A DNA stretch of 64,000 bases, taken from the NCBI GenBank assembly GCA_945643635.1, contig CALZFC010000056.1:903501-967500 (forward strand), in the 5' to 3' direction. The DNA comes from Allodiplogaster sudhausi. Lineage: Eukaryota; Nematoda; Chromadorea; Rhabditida; Diplogasteridae. The notes beneath the pieces were generated by a model, which was not told where the DNA came from, made no database searches, and saw only the letters and a list, made by a program, of their open reading frames with translations. Shown in pieces: positions 25,701 through 37,700 of this stretch (positions are counted from its first letter, which is position 1; each line of letters opens with the position of its first letter). A program made the translations under genes and the position numbers.

Positions 25701-28700
25701 TGGAGGGAGCAGAGGCAATGAGTAGAGGGAAGAAGAGAAGTGAGAGAGGAAGAGAGGGAGTCTTACTGTAGAAGAGATTGGAGGGAGCAGAGGCAATGAG
25801 TAGAGGGAAGAAGAGAAGGGAGAGAGGAAGAGAGGGAGTCTTACTGTAGAAGAGATTGGAGGGAGCAGAGGCAATGAGTAGAGGGAAGAAGAGAAGGGAG
25901 AGAGGAAGAGAGGGAGTCTTACTGTAGAAGAGATTAAAGTGAGCAGAGGCAATGAGTAGAGGGAAGAAGAGAAGGGAGAGAGGAAGAGAGGGAGTCTTAC
26001 TGTAGAAGAGATTGGAGGGAGCAGAGGCAATGAGTAGAGGGAAGAAGAGAAGGGAGAGAGGAAGAGAGGGAGTCTTACTGTAGAAGAGATTGGAGGGAGC
26101 AGAGGCAATGAGTAGAGGGAAGAAGAGAAGGGAGAGAGGAAGAGAGGGAGTCTTACTGTAGAAGAGATTGGAGGGAGCAGAGGCAATGAGTAGAGGGAAG
26201 AAGAGAAGGGAGAGAGGAAGAGAGGGAGTCTTACTGTAGAAGAGATTGGAGGGAGCAGAGGCAATGAGTAGAGGGAAGAAGAGAAGGGAGAGAGGAAGAG
26301 AGGGAGTCTTACTGTAGAAGAGATTGGAGGGAGCAGAGGCAATGAGTAGAGGGAAGAAGAGAAGGGAGAGAGGAAGAGAGGGAGTCTTACTGTAGAAGAG
26401 ATTGGAGGGAGCAGAGGCAATGAGTAGAGGGAAGAAGAGAAGGGAGAGAGGAAGAGAGGGAGTCTTACTGTAGAAGAGATTGGAGGGAGCAGAGGCAATG
26501 AGTAGAGGAGGGAAGAAGAGAAGGGAGAGAGGAAGAGAGGGAGTCTTACTGTAGAAGAGATTGGAGGGAGCAGAGGCAATGAGTAGAGGGAAGAAGAGAA
26601 GGGAGAGAGGAAGAGAGGGAGTCTTACTGTAGAAGAGATTGGAGGGAGCAGAGGCAATGAGTAGAGGGAAGAAGAGAAGGGAGAGAGGAAGAGAGGGAGT
26701 CTTACTGTAGAAGAGATTGTAGGGAGCAGAGGCAATGAGTAGAGGGAAGAAGAGAAGGGAGAGAGGAAGAGAGGGAGTCTTACTGTAGAAGAGATTGGAG
26801 GGAGCAGAGGCAATGAGTAGAGGGAAGAAGAGAAGTGAGAGAGGAAGAGAGGGAGTCTTACTGTAGAAGAGATTGGAGGGAGCAGAGGCAATGAGTAGAG
26901 GGAAGAAGAGAAGGGAGAGAGGAAGAGAGGGAGTCTTACTGTAGAAGAGATTGGAAGGAGCAGAGGCAATGAGTAGAGGGAAGAAGAGAAGGGAGAGAGG
27001 AAGAGAGGGAGTCTTACTGTAGAAGAGATTGGAGGGAGCAGAGGCAATGAGTAGAGGGAAGAAGAGAAGGGAGAGAGGAAGAGAGGGAGTCTTACTGTAG
27101 AAGAGATTGGAGGGAGCAGAGGCAATGAGTAGAGGGAAGAAGAGAAGGGAGAGAGGAAGAGAGGGAGTCTTACTGTAGAAGAGATTGGAGGGAGCAAAAG
27201 CAATGAGTAGAGGGAAGAAGAGAATGGAGAGAGGAAGAGAGGGAGTCTTACTGTAGAAGAGATTGGAGGGAGCAGAGGCAATGAGTAGAGGGAAGAAGAG
27301 AAAGGAGAGAGGAAGAGAAGGAGTCTTACTGTAGAAGAGATTGGAGGGAGCAGAGGCAATGAGTAGAGGGAAGAAGAGAAGTGAGAGAGGAAGAGAGGGA
27401 GTCTTACTGTAGAAGAGATTGGAGGGAGCAGAGGCAATGAGTAGAGGGAAGAAGAGAAGGGAGAGAGGAAGAGAGGGAGTCTTACTGTAGAAGAGATTGG
27501 AGGGAGCAGAGGCAATGAGTAGAGGGAAGAAGAGAAGGGAGAGAGGAAGAGAGGGAGTCTTACTGTAGAAGAGATTGGAGGGAGCAGAGGCAATGAGTAG
27601 AGGGAAGAAGAGAAGGGAGAGAGGAAGAGAGGGAGTCTTACTGTAGAAGAGATTGGAGGGAGCAGAGGCAATGAGTAGAGGGAAGAAGAGAAGGGAGAGA
27701 GGAAGAGAGGGAGTCTTACTGTAGAAGAGATTGGAGGGAGCAGAGGCAATGAGTAGAGGGAAGAAGAGAAGGGAGAGAGGAAGAGAGGGAGTCTTACTGT
27801 AGAAGAGATTGGAGGGAGCAGCGGCAATGAGTAGAGGGAAGAAGAGAAGGGAGAGAGGAAGAGAGGGAGTCTTACTGTAGAAGAGATTGGAGGGAGCAGA
27901 GGCAATGAGTAGAGGGAAGAAGAGAAGTGAGAGAGGAAGAGAGGGAGTCTTACTGTAGAAGAGATTGGAGGGAGCAGAGGCAATGAGTAGAGGGAAGAAG
28001 AGAAGGGAGAGAGGAAGAGAGGGAGTCTTACTGTAGAAGAGATTGGAGGGAGCAGAGGCAATGAGTAGAGGGAAGAAGAGAAGGGAGAGAGGAAGAGAGG
28101 GAGTCTTACTGTAGAAGAGATTGGAGGGAGCAGAGGCAATGAGTAGAGGGAAGAAGAGAAGGGAGAGAGGAAGAGAGGGAGTCTTACTGTAGAAGAGATT
28201 GGAGGGAGCAGAGGCAATGAGTAGAGGGAAGAAGAGAAGGGAGAGAGGAAGAGAGGGAGTCTTACTGTAGAAGAGATTGGGGGAGCAGAGGCAATGAGTA
28301 GAGGGAAGAAGAGAAGGGAGAGAGGAAGAGAGGGAGTCTTACTGTAGAAGAGATTGGAGGGAGCAGAGGCAATGAGTAGAGGGAAGAAGAGAAGGGAGAG
28401 AGGAAGAGAGGGAGTCTTACTGTAGAAGAGATTGGAGGGAGCAGAGGCAATGAGTAGAGGGAAGAAGAGAAGGGAGAGAGGAAGAGAGGGAGTCTTACTG
28501 TAGAAGAGATTGGAGGGAGCAGAGGCAATGAGTAGAGGGAAGAAGAGAAGTGAGAGAGGAAGAGAGGGAGTCTTACTGTAGAAGAGATTGGAGGGAGCAG
28601 AGGCAATGAGTAGAGGGAAGAAGAGAAGGGAGAGAGGAAGAGAGGGAGTCTTACTGTAGAAGAGATTGGAGGGAGCAGAGGCAATGAGTAGAGGGAAGAA

Positions 28701-31700
28701 GAGAAGGGAGAGAGGAAGAGAGGGAGTCTTACTGTAGAAGAGATTAAAGGGAGCAGAGGCAATGAGTAGAGGGAAGAAGAGAAGGGAGAGAGGAAGAGAG
28801 GGAGTCTTACTGTAGAAGAGATTGGAGGGAGCAGAGGCAATGAGTAGAGGGAAGAAGAGAAGGGAGAGAGGAAGAGAGGGAGTCTTACTGTAGAAGAGAT
28901 TGGAGGGAGCAGAGGCAATGAGTAGAGGGAAGAAGAGAAGGGAGAGAGGAAGAGAGGGAGTCTTACTGTAGAAGAGATTGGAGGGAGCAGAGGCAATGAG
29001 TAGAGGGAAGAAGAGAAGGGAGAGAGGAAGAGAGGGAGTCTTACTGTAGAAGAGATTGGGGGGAGCAGAGGCAATGAGTAGAGGGAAGAAGAGAAGGGAG
29101 AGAGGAAGAGAGGGAGTCTTACTGTAGAAGAGATTGGAGGGAGCAGAGGCAATGAGTAGAGGAGGGAAGAAGAGAAGGGAGAGAGGAAGAGAGGGAGTCT
29201 TACTGTAGAAGAGATTGGAGGGAGCAGAGGCAATGAGTAGAGGGAAGAAGAGAAGGGAGAGAGGAAGAGAGGGAGTCTTACTGTAGAAGAGATTGGAGGG
29301 AGCAGAGGCAATGAGTAGAGGGAAGAAGAGAAGGGAGAGAGGAAGAGAGGGAGTCTTACTGTAGAAGAGATTGTAGGGAGCAGAGGCAATGAGTAGAGGG
29401 AAGAAGAGAAGGGAGAGAGGAAGAGAGGGAGTCTTACTGTAGAAGAGATTGGAGGGAGCAGAGGCAATGAGTAGAGGGAAGAAGAGAAGTGAGAGAGGAA
29501 GAGAGGGAGTCTTACTGTAGAAGAGATTGGAGGGAGCAGAGGCAATGAGTAGAGGGAAGAAGAGAAGGGAGAGAGGAAGAGAGGGAGTCTTACTGTAGAA
29601 GAGATTGGAGGGAGCAGAGGCAATGAGTAGAGGGAAGAAGAGAAGGGAGAGAGGAAGAGAGGGAGTCTTACTGTAGAAGAGATTGGAGGGAGCAGAGGCA
29701 ATGAGTAGAGGGAAGAAGAGAAGGGAGAGAGGAAGAGAGGGAGTCTTACTGTAGAAGAGATTGGAGGGAGCAGAGGCAATGAGTAGAGGGAAGAAGAGAA
29801 GGGAGAGAGGAAGAGAGGGAGTCTTACTGTAGAAGAGATTGGAGGGAGCAAAAGCAATGAGTAGAGGGAAGAAGAGAATGGAGAGAGGAAGAGAGGGAGT
29901 CTTACTGTAGAAGAGATTGGAGGGAGCAGAGGCAATGAGTAGAGGGAAGAAGAGAAGGGAGAGAGGAAGAGAGGGAGTCTTACTGTAGAAGAGATTGGAG
30001 GGAGCAGAGGCAATGAGTAGAGGGAAGAAGAGAAGTGAGAGAGGAAGAGAGGGAGTCTTACTGTAGAAGAGATTGGAGGGAGCAGAGGCAATGAGTAGAG
30101 GGAAGAAGAGAAGGGAGAGAGGAAGAGAGGGAGTCTTACTGTAGAAGAGATTGGAGGGAGCAGAGGCAATGAGTAGAGGGAAGAAGAGAAGGGAGAGAGG
30201 AAGAGAGGGAGTCTTACTGTAGAAGAGATTGGAGGGAGCAGAGGCAATGAGTAGAGGGAAGAAGAGAAGGGAGAGAGGAAGAGAGGGAGTCTTACTGTAG
30301 AAGAGATTGGAGGGAGCAGAGGCAATGAGTAGAGGGAAGAAGAGAAGGGAGAGAGGAAGAGAGGGAGTCTTACTGTAGAAGAGATTGGAGGGAGCAGAGG
30401 CAATGAGTAGAGGGAAGAAGAGAAGGGAGAGAGGAAGAGAGGGAGTCTTACTGTAGAAGAGATTGGAGGGAGCAGAGGCAATGAGTAGAGGGAAGAAGAG
30501 AAGTGAGAGAGGAAGAGAGGGAGTCTTACTGTAGAAGAGATTGGAGGGAGCAGAGGCAATGAGTAGAGGGAAGAAGAGAAGGGAGAGAGGAAGAGAGGGA
30601 GTCTTACTGTAGAAGAGATTGGAGGGAGCAGAGGCAATGAGTAGAGGGAAGAAGAGAAGGGAGAGAGGAAGAGAGGGAGTCTTACTGTAGAAGAGATTGG
30701 AGGGAGCAGAGGCAATGAGTAGAGGGAAGAAGAGAAGGGAGAGAGGAAGAGAGGGAGTCTTACTGTAGAAGAGATTGGAGGGAGCAGAGGCAATGAGTAG
30801 AGGGAAGAAGAGAAGGGAGAGAGGAAGAGAGGGAGTCTTACTGTAGAAGAGATTGGAGGGAGCAAAAGCAATGAGTAGAGGGAAGAAGAGAAGGGAGAGA
30901 GGAAGAGAGGGAGTCTTACTGTAGAAGAGATTGGAGGGAGCAGAGGCAATGAGTAGAGGGAAGAAGAGAAGGGAGAGAGGAAGAGAGGGAGTCTTACTGT
31001 AGAAGAGATTGGAGGGAGCAGAGGCAATGAGTAGAGGGAAGAAGAGAAGTGAGAGAGGAAGAGAGGGAGTCTTACTGTAGAAGAGATTGGAGGGAGCAGA
31101 GGCAATGAGTAGAGGGAAGAAGAGAAGGGAGAGAGGAAGAGAGGGAGTCTTACTGTAGAAGAGATTGGAGGGAGCAGAGGCAATGAGTAGAGGGAAGAAG
31201 AGAAGGGAGAGAGGAAGAGAGGGAGTCTTACTGTAGAAGAGATTGGAGGGAGCAGAGGCAATGAGTAGAGGGAAGAAGAGAAGGGAGAGAGGAAGAGAGG
31301 GAGTCTTACTGTAGAAGAGATTGGAGGGAGCAGAGGCAATGAGTAGAGGGAAGAAGAGAAGGGAGAGAGGAAGAGAGGGAGTCTTACTGTAGAAGAGATT
31401 GGAGGGAGCAGAGGCAATGAGTAGAGGGAAGAAGAGAAGGGAGAGAGGAAGAGAGGGAGTCTTACTGTAGAAGAGATTGGAGGGAGCAGAGGCAATGAGT
31501 AGAGGGAAGAAGAGAAGGGAGAGAGGAAGAGAGGGAGTCTTACTGTAGAAGAGATTGGAGGGAGCAGAGGCAATGAGTAGAGGGAAGAAGAGAAGGGAGA
31601 GAGGAAGAGAGGGAGTCTTACTGTAGAAGAGATTGGAGGGAGCAGAGGCAATGAGTAGAGGGAAGAAGAGAAGGGAGAGAGGAAGAGAGGGAGTCTTACT

Positions 31701-34700
31701 GTAGAAGAGATTGGAGGGAGCAGAGGCAATGAGTAGAGGGAAGAAGAGAAGGGAGAGAGGAAGAGAGGGAGTCTTACTGTAGAAGAGATTGGAGGGAGCA
31801 GAGGCAATGAGTAGAGGGAAGAAGAGAAGGGAGAGAGGAAGAGAGGGAGTCTTACTGTAGAAGAGATTGGGGGGAGCAGAGGCAATGAGTAGAGGGAAGA
31901 AGAGAAGGGAGAGAGGAAGAGAGGGAGTCTTACTGTAGAAGAGATTGGAGGGAGCAGAGGCAATGAGTAGAGGGAAGAAGAGAAGGGAGAGAGGAAGAGA
32001 GGGAGTCTTACTGTAGAAGAGATTGGAGGGAGCAGAGGCAATGAGTAGAGGGAAGAAGAGAAGTGAGAGAGGAAGAGAGGGAGTCTTACTGTAGAAGAGA
32101 TTGGAGGGAGCAGAGGCAATGAGTAGAGGGAAGAAGAGAAGGGAGAGAGGAAGAGAGGGAGTCTTACTGTAGAAGAGATTGGAGGGAGCAGAGGCAATGA
32201 GTAGAGGGAAGAAGAGAAGGGAGAGAGGAAGAGAGGGAGTCTTACTGTAGAAGAGATTGGAGGGAGCAGAGGCAATGAGTAGAGGGAAGAAGAGAAGGGA
32301 GAGAGGAAGAGAGGGAGTCTTACTGTAGAAGAGATTGGAGGGAGCAGAGGCAATGAGTAGAGGGAAGAAGAGAAGGGAGAGAGGAAGAGAGGGAGTCTTA
32401 CTGTAGAAGAGATTGGGGGAGCAGAGGCAATGAGTAGAGGGAAGAAGAGAAGGGAGAGAGGAAGAGAGGGAGTCTTACTGTAGAAGAGATTGGAGGGAGC
32501 AGAGGCAATGAGTAGAGGGAAGAAGAGAAGGGAGAGAGGAAGAGAGGGAGTCTTACTGTAGAAGAGATTGGAGGGAGCAGAGGCAATGAGTAGAGGGAAG
32601 AAGAGAAGGGAGAGAGGAAGAGAGGGAGTCTTACTGTAGAAGAGATTGGAGGGAGCAGAGGCAATGAGTAGAGGGAAGAAGAGAAGGGAGAGAGGAAGAG
32701 AGGGAGTCTTACTGTAGAAGAGATTGGAGGGAGCAGAGGCAATGAGTAGAGGGAAGAAGAGAAGGGAGAGAGGAAGAGAGGGAGTCTTACTGTAGAAGAG
32801 ATTGGAGGGAGCAGAGGCAATGAGTAGAGGGAAGAAGAGAATGGAGAGAGGAAGAGAGGGAGTCTTACTGTAGAAGAGATTGGAGGGAGCAGAGGCAATG
32901 AGTAGAGGGAAGAAGAGAAGGGAGAGAGGAAGAGAGGGAGTCTTACTGTAGAAGAGATTGGAGGGAGCAGAGGCAATGAGTAGAGGGAAGAAGAGAAGTG
33001 AGAGAGGAAGAGAGGGAGTCTTACTGTAGAAGAGATTGGAGGGAGCAGAGGCAATGAGTAGAGGGAAGAAGAGAAGGGAGAGAGGAAGAGAGGGAGTCTT
33101 ACTGTAGAAGAGATTGGAGGGAGCAGAGGCAATGAGTAGAGGGAAGAAGAGAAGGGAGAGAGGAAGAGAGGGAGTCTTACTGTAGAAGAGATTAAAGGGA
33201 GCAGAGGCAATGAGTAGAGGGAAGAAGAGAAGGGAGAGAGGAAGAGAGGGAGTCTTACTGTAGAAGAGATTGGAGGGAGCAGAGGCAATGAGTAGAGGGA
33301 AGAAGAGAAGGGAGAGAGGAAGAGAGGGAGTCTTACTGTAGAAGAGATTGGAGGGAGCAGAGGCAATGAGTAGAGGGAAGAAGAGAAGGGAGAGAGGAAG
33401 AGAGGGAGTCTTACTGTAGAAGAGATTGGAGGGAGCAGAGGCAATGAGTAGAGGGAAGAAGAGAAGGGAGAGAGGAAGAGAGGGAGTCTTACTGTAGAAG
33501 AGATTGGAGGGAGCAGAGGCAATGAGTAGAGGGAAGAAGAGAAGGGAGAGAGGAAGAGAGGGAGTCTTACTGTAGAAGAGATTGGAGGGAGCAGAGGCAA
33601 TGAGTAGAGGGAAGAAGAGAAGGGAGAGAGGAAGAGAGGGAGTCTTACTGTAGAAGAGATTGGAGGGAGCAGAGGCAATGAGTAGAGGGAAGAAGAGAAG
33701 GGAGAGAGGAAGAGAGGGAGTCTTACTGTAGAAGAGATTGGAGGGAGCAGAGGCAATGAGTAGAGGAGGGAAGAAGAGAAGGGAGAGAGGAAGAGAGGGA
33801 GTCTTACTGTAGAAGAGATTGGAGGGAGCAGAGGCAATGAGTAGAGGGAAGAAGAGAAGGGAGAGAGGAAGAGAGGGAGTCTTACTGTAGAAGAGATTGG
33901 AGGGAGCAGAGGCAATGAGTAGAGGGAAGAAGAGAAGGGAGAGAGGAAGAGAGGGAGTCTTACTGTAGAAGAGATTGTAGGGAGCAGAGGCAATGAGTAG
34001 AGGGAAGAAGAGAAGGGAGAGAGGAAGAGAGGGAGTCTTACTGTAGAAGAGATTGGAGGGAGCAGAGGCAATGAGTAGAGGGAAGAAGAGAAGGGAGAGA
34101 GGAAGAGAGGGAGTCTTACTGTAGAAGAGATTGGAGGGAGCAGAGGCAATGAGTAGAGGGAAGAAGAGAAGGGAGAGAGGAAGAGAGGGAGTCTTACTGT
34201 AGAAGAGATTGGAGGGAGCAGAGGCAATGAGTAGAGGGAAGAAGAGAAGGGAGAGAGGAAGAGAGGGAGTCTTACTGTAGAAGAGATTGGAGGGAGCAGA
34301 GGCAATGAGTAGAGGGAAGAAGAGAAGGGAGAGAGGAAGAGAGGGAGTCTTACTGTAGAAGAGATTGGAGGGAGCAGAGGCAATGAGTAGAGGGAAGAAG
34401 AGAAGGGAGAGAGGAAGAGAGGGAGTCTTACTGTAGAAGAGATTGGAGGGAGCAGAGGCAATGAGTAGAGGGAAGAAGAGAAGGGAGAGAGGAAGAGAGG
34501 GAGTCTTACTGTAGAAGAGATTGGAGGGAGCAGAGGCAATGAGTAGAGGGAAGAAGAGAAGGGAGAGAGGAAGAGAGGGAGTCTTACTGTAGAAGAGATT
34601 GGGGGGAGCAGAGGCAGATTGGGGGGAGCAGAGGCAATGAGTAGAGGGAAGAAGAGAAGGGAGAGAGGAAGAGAGGGAGTCTTACTGTAGAAGAGATTGG

Positions 34701-37700
34701 AGGGAGCAGAGGCAATGAGTAGAGGGAAGAAGAGAAGGGAGAGAGGAAGAGAGGGAGTCTTACTGTAGAAGAGATTGGAGGGAGCAGAGGCAATGAGTAG
34801 AGGGAAGAAGAGAAGGGAGAGAGGAAGAGAGGGAGTCTTACTGTAGAAGAGATTGGAGGGAGCAGAGGCAATGAGTAGAGGGAAGAAGAGAAGGGAGAGA
34901 GGAAGAGAGGGAGTCTTACTGTAGAAGAGATTGGAGGGAGCAGAGGCAATGAGTAGAGGGAAGAAGAGAATGGAGAGAGGAAGAGAGGGAGTCTTACTGT
35001 AGAAGAGATTGGAGGGAGCAGAGGCAATGAGTAGAGGGAAGAAGAGAAGGGAGAGAGGAAGAGAGGGAGTCTTACTGTAGAAGAGATTGGAGGGAGCAGA
35101 GGCAATGAGTAGAGGGAAGAAGAGAAGTGAGAGAGGAAGAGAGGGAGTCTTACTGTAGAAGAGATTGGAGGGAGCAGAGGCAATGAGTAGAGGGAAGAAG
35201 AGAAGGGAGAGAGGAAGAGAGGGAGTCTTACTGTAGAAGAGATTGGAGGGAGCAGAGGCAATGAGTAGAGGGAAGAAGAGAAGGGAGAGAGGAAGAGAGG
35301 GAGTCTTACTGTAGACGAGATTAAAGGGAGCAGAGGCAATGAGTAGAGGGAAGAAGAGAAGGGAGAGAGGAAGAGAGGGAGTCTTACTGTAGAAGAGATT
35401 GGAGGGAGCAGAGGCAATGAGTAGAGGGAAGAAGAGAAGGGAGAGAGGAAGAGAGGGAGTCTTACTGTAGAAGAGATTGGAGGGAGCAGAGGCAATGAGT
35501 AGAGGGAAGAAGAGAAGGGAGAGAGGAAGAGAGGGAGTCTTACTGTAGAAGAGATTGGAGGGAGCAGAGGCAATGAGTAGAGGGAAGAAGAGAAGGGAGA
35601 GAGGAAGAGAGGGAGTCTTACTGTAGAAGAGATTGGAGGGAGCAGAGGCAATGAGTAGAGGGAAGAAGAGAAGGGAGAGAGGAAGAGAGGGAGTCTTACT
35701 GTAGAAGAGATTGGAGGGAGCAGAGGCAATGAGTAGAGGGAAGAAGAGAAGGGAGAGAGGAAGAGAGGGAGTCTTACTGTAGAAGAGATTGGAGGGAGCA
35801 GAGGCAATGAGTAGAGGGAAGAAGAGAAGGGAGAGAGGAAGAGAGGGAGTCTTACTGTAGAAGAGATTGGAGGGAGCAGAGGCAATGAGTAGAGGAGGGA
35901 AGAAGAGAAGGGAGAGAGGAAGAGAGGGAGTCTTACTGTAGAAGAGATTGGAGGGAGCAGAGGCAATGAGTAGAGGGAAGAAGAGAAGGGAGAGAGGAAG
36001 AGAGGGAGTCTTACTGTAGAAGAGATTGGAGGGAGCAGAGGCAATGAGTAGAGGGAAGAAGAGAAGGGAGAGAGGAAGAGAGGGAGTCTTACTGTAGAAG
36101 AGATTGTAGGGAGCAGAGGCAATGAGTAGAGGGAAGAAGAGAAGGGAGAGAGGAAGAGAGGGAGTCTTACTGTAGAAGAGATTGGAGGGAGCAGAGGCAA
36201 TGAGTAGAGGGAAGAAGAGAAGGGAGAGAGGAAGAGAGGGAGTCTTACTGTAGAAGAGATTGGAGGGAGCAGAGGCAATGAGTAGAGGGAAGAAGAGAAG
36301 GGAGAGAGGAAGAGAGGGAGTCTTACTGTAGAAGAGATTGGAGGGAGCAGAGGCAATGAGTAGAGGGAAGAAGAGAAGTGAGAGAGGAAGAGAGGGAGTC
36401 TTACTGTAGAAGAGATTGGAGGGAGCAGAGGCAATGAGTAGAGGGAAGAAGAGAAGGGAGAGAGGAAGAGAGGGAGTCTTACTGTAGAAGAGATTGGAGG
36501 GAGCAGAGGCAATGAGTAGAGGGAAGAAGAGAAGGGAGAGAGGAAGAGAGGGAGTCTTACTGTAGAAGAGATTGGAGGGAGCAGAGGCAATGAGTAGAGG
36601 GAAGAAGAGAAGGGAGAGAGGAAGAGAGGGAGTCTTACTGTAGAAGAGATTGGAGGGAGCAGAGGCAATGAGTAGAGGGAAGAAGAGAAGGGAGAGAGGA
36701 AGAGAGGGAGTCTTACTGTAGAAGATATTGGAGGGAGCAAAGGCAATGAGTAGAGGGAAGAAGAGAATGGAGAGAGGAAGAGAGGGAGTCTTACTGTAGA
36801 AGAGATTGGAGGGAGCAGAGGCAATGAGTAGAGGGAAGAAGAGAAGGGAGAGAGGAAGAGAGGGAGTCTTACTGTAGAAGAGATTGGAGGGAGCAGAGGC
36901 AATGAGTAGAGGGAAGAAGAGAAGTGAGAGAGGAAGAGAGGGAGTCTTACTGTAGAAGAGATTGGAGGGAGCAGAGGCAATGAGTAGAGGGAAGAAGAGA
37001 AGGGAGAGAGGAAGAGAGGGAGTCTTACTGTAGAAGAGATTGGAGGGAGCAGAGGCAATGAGTAGAGGGAAGAAGAGAAGGGAGAGAGGAAGAGAGGGAG
37101 TCTTACTGTAGAAGAGATTGGAGGGAGCAGAGACAATGAGTAGAGGGAAGAAGAGAAGGGAGAGAAGAAGAGAGGGAGTCTTACTGTAGACGAGATTGGA
37201 GGGAGCAGAGGCAATGAGTAGAGGGAAGAAGAGAAGGGAGAGAGGAAGAGAGGGAGTCTTACTGTAGAAGAGATTGGAGGGAGCAGAGGCAATGAGTAGA
37301 GGGAAGAAGAGAAGGGAGAGAGGAAGAGAGGGAGTCTTACTGTAGAAGAGATTGGAGGGAGCAGAGGCAATGAGTAGAGGGAAGAAGAGAAGGGAGAGAG
37401 GAAGAGAGGGAGTCTTACTGTAGAAGAGATTGGAGGGAGCAGAGGCAATGAGTAGAGGGAAGAAGAGAAGGGAGAGAGGAAGAGAGGGAGTCTTACTGTA
37501 GAAGAGATTGGAGGGAGCAGAGGCAATGAGTAGAGGGAAGAAGAGAAGGGAGAGAGGAAGAGAGGGAGTCTTACTGTAGAAGAGATTGGAGGGAGCAGAG
37601 GCAATGAGTAGAGGGAAGAAGAGAAGTGAGAGAGGAAGAGAGGGAGCTTACTGTAGAAGAGATTGGAGGGAGCAGAGGCAATGAGTAGAGGGAAGAAGAG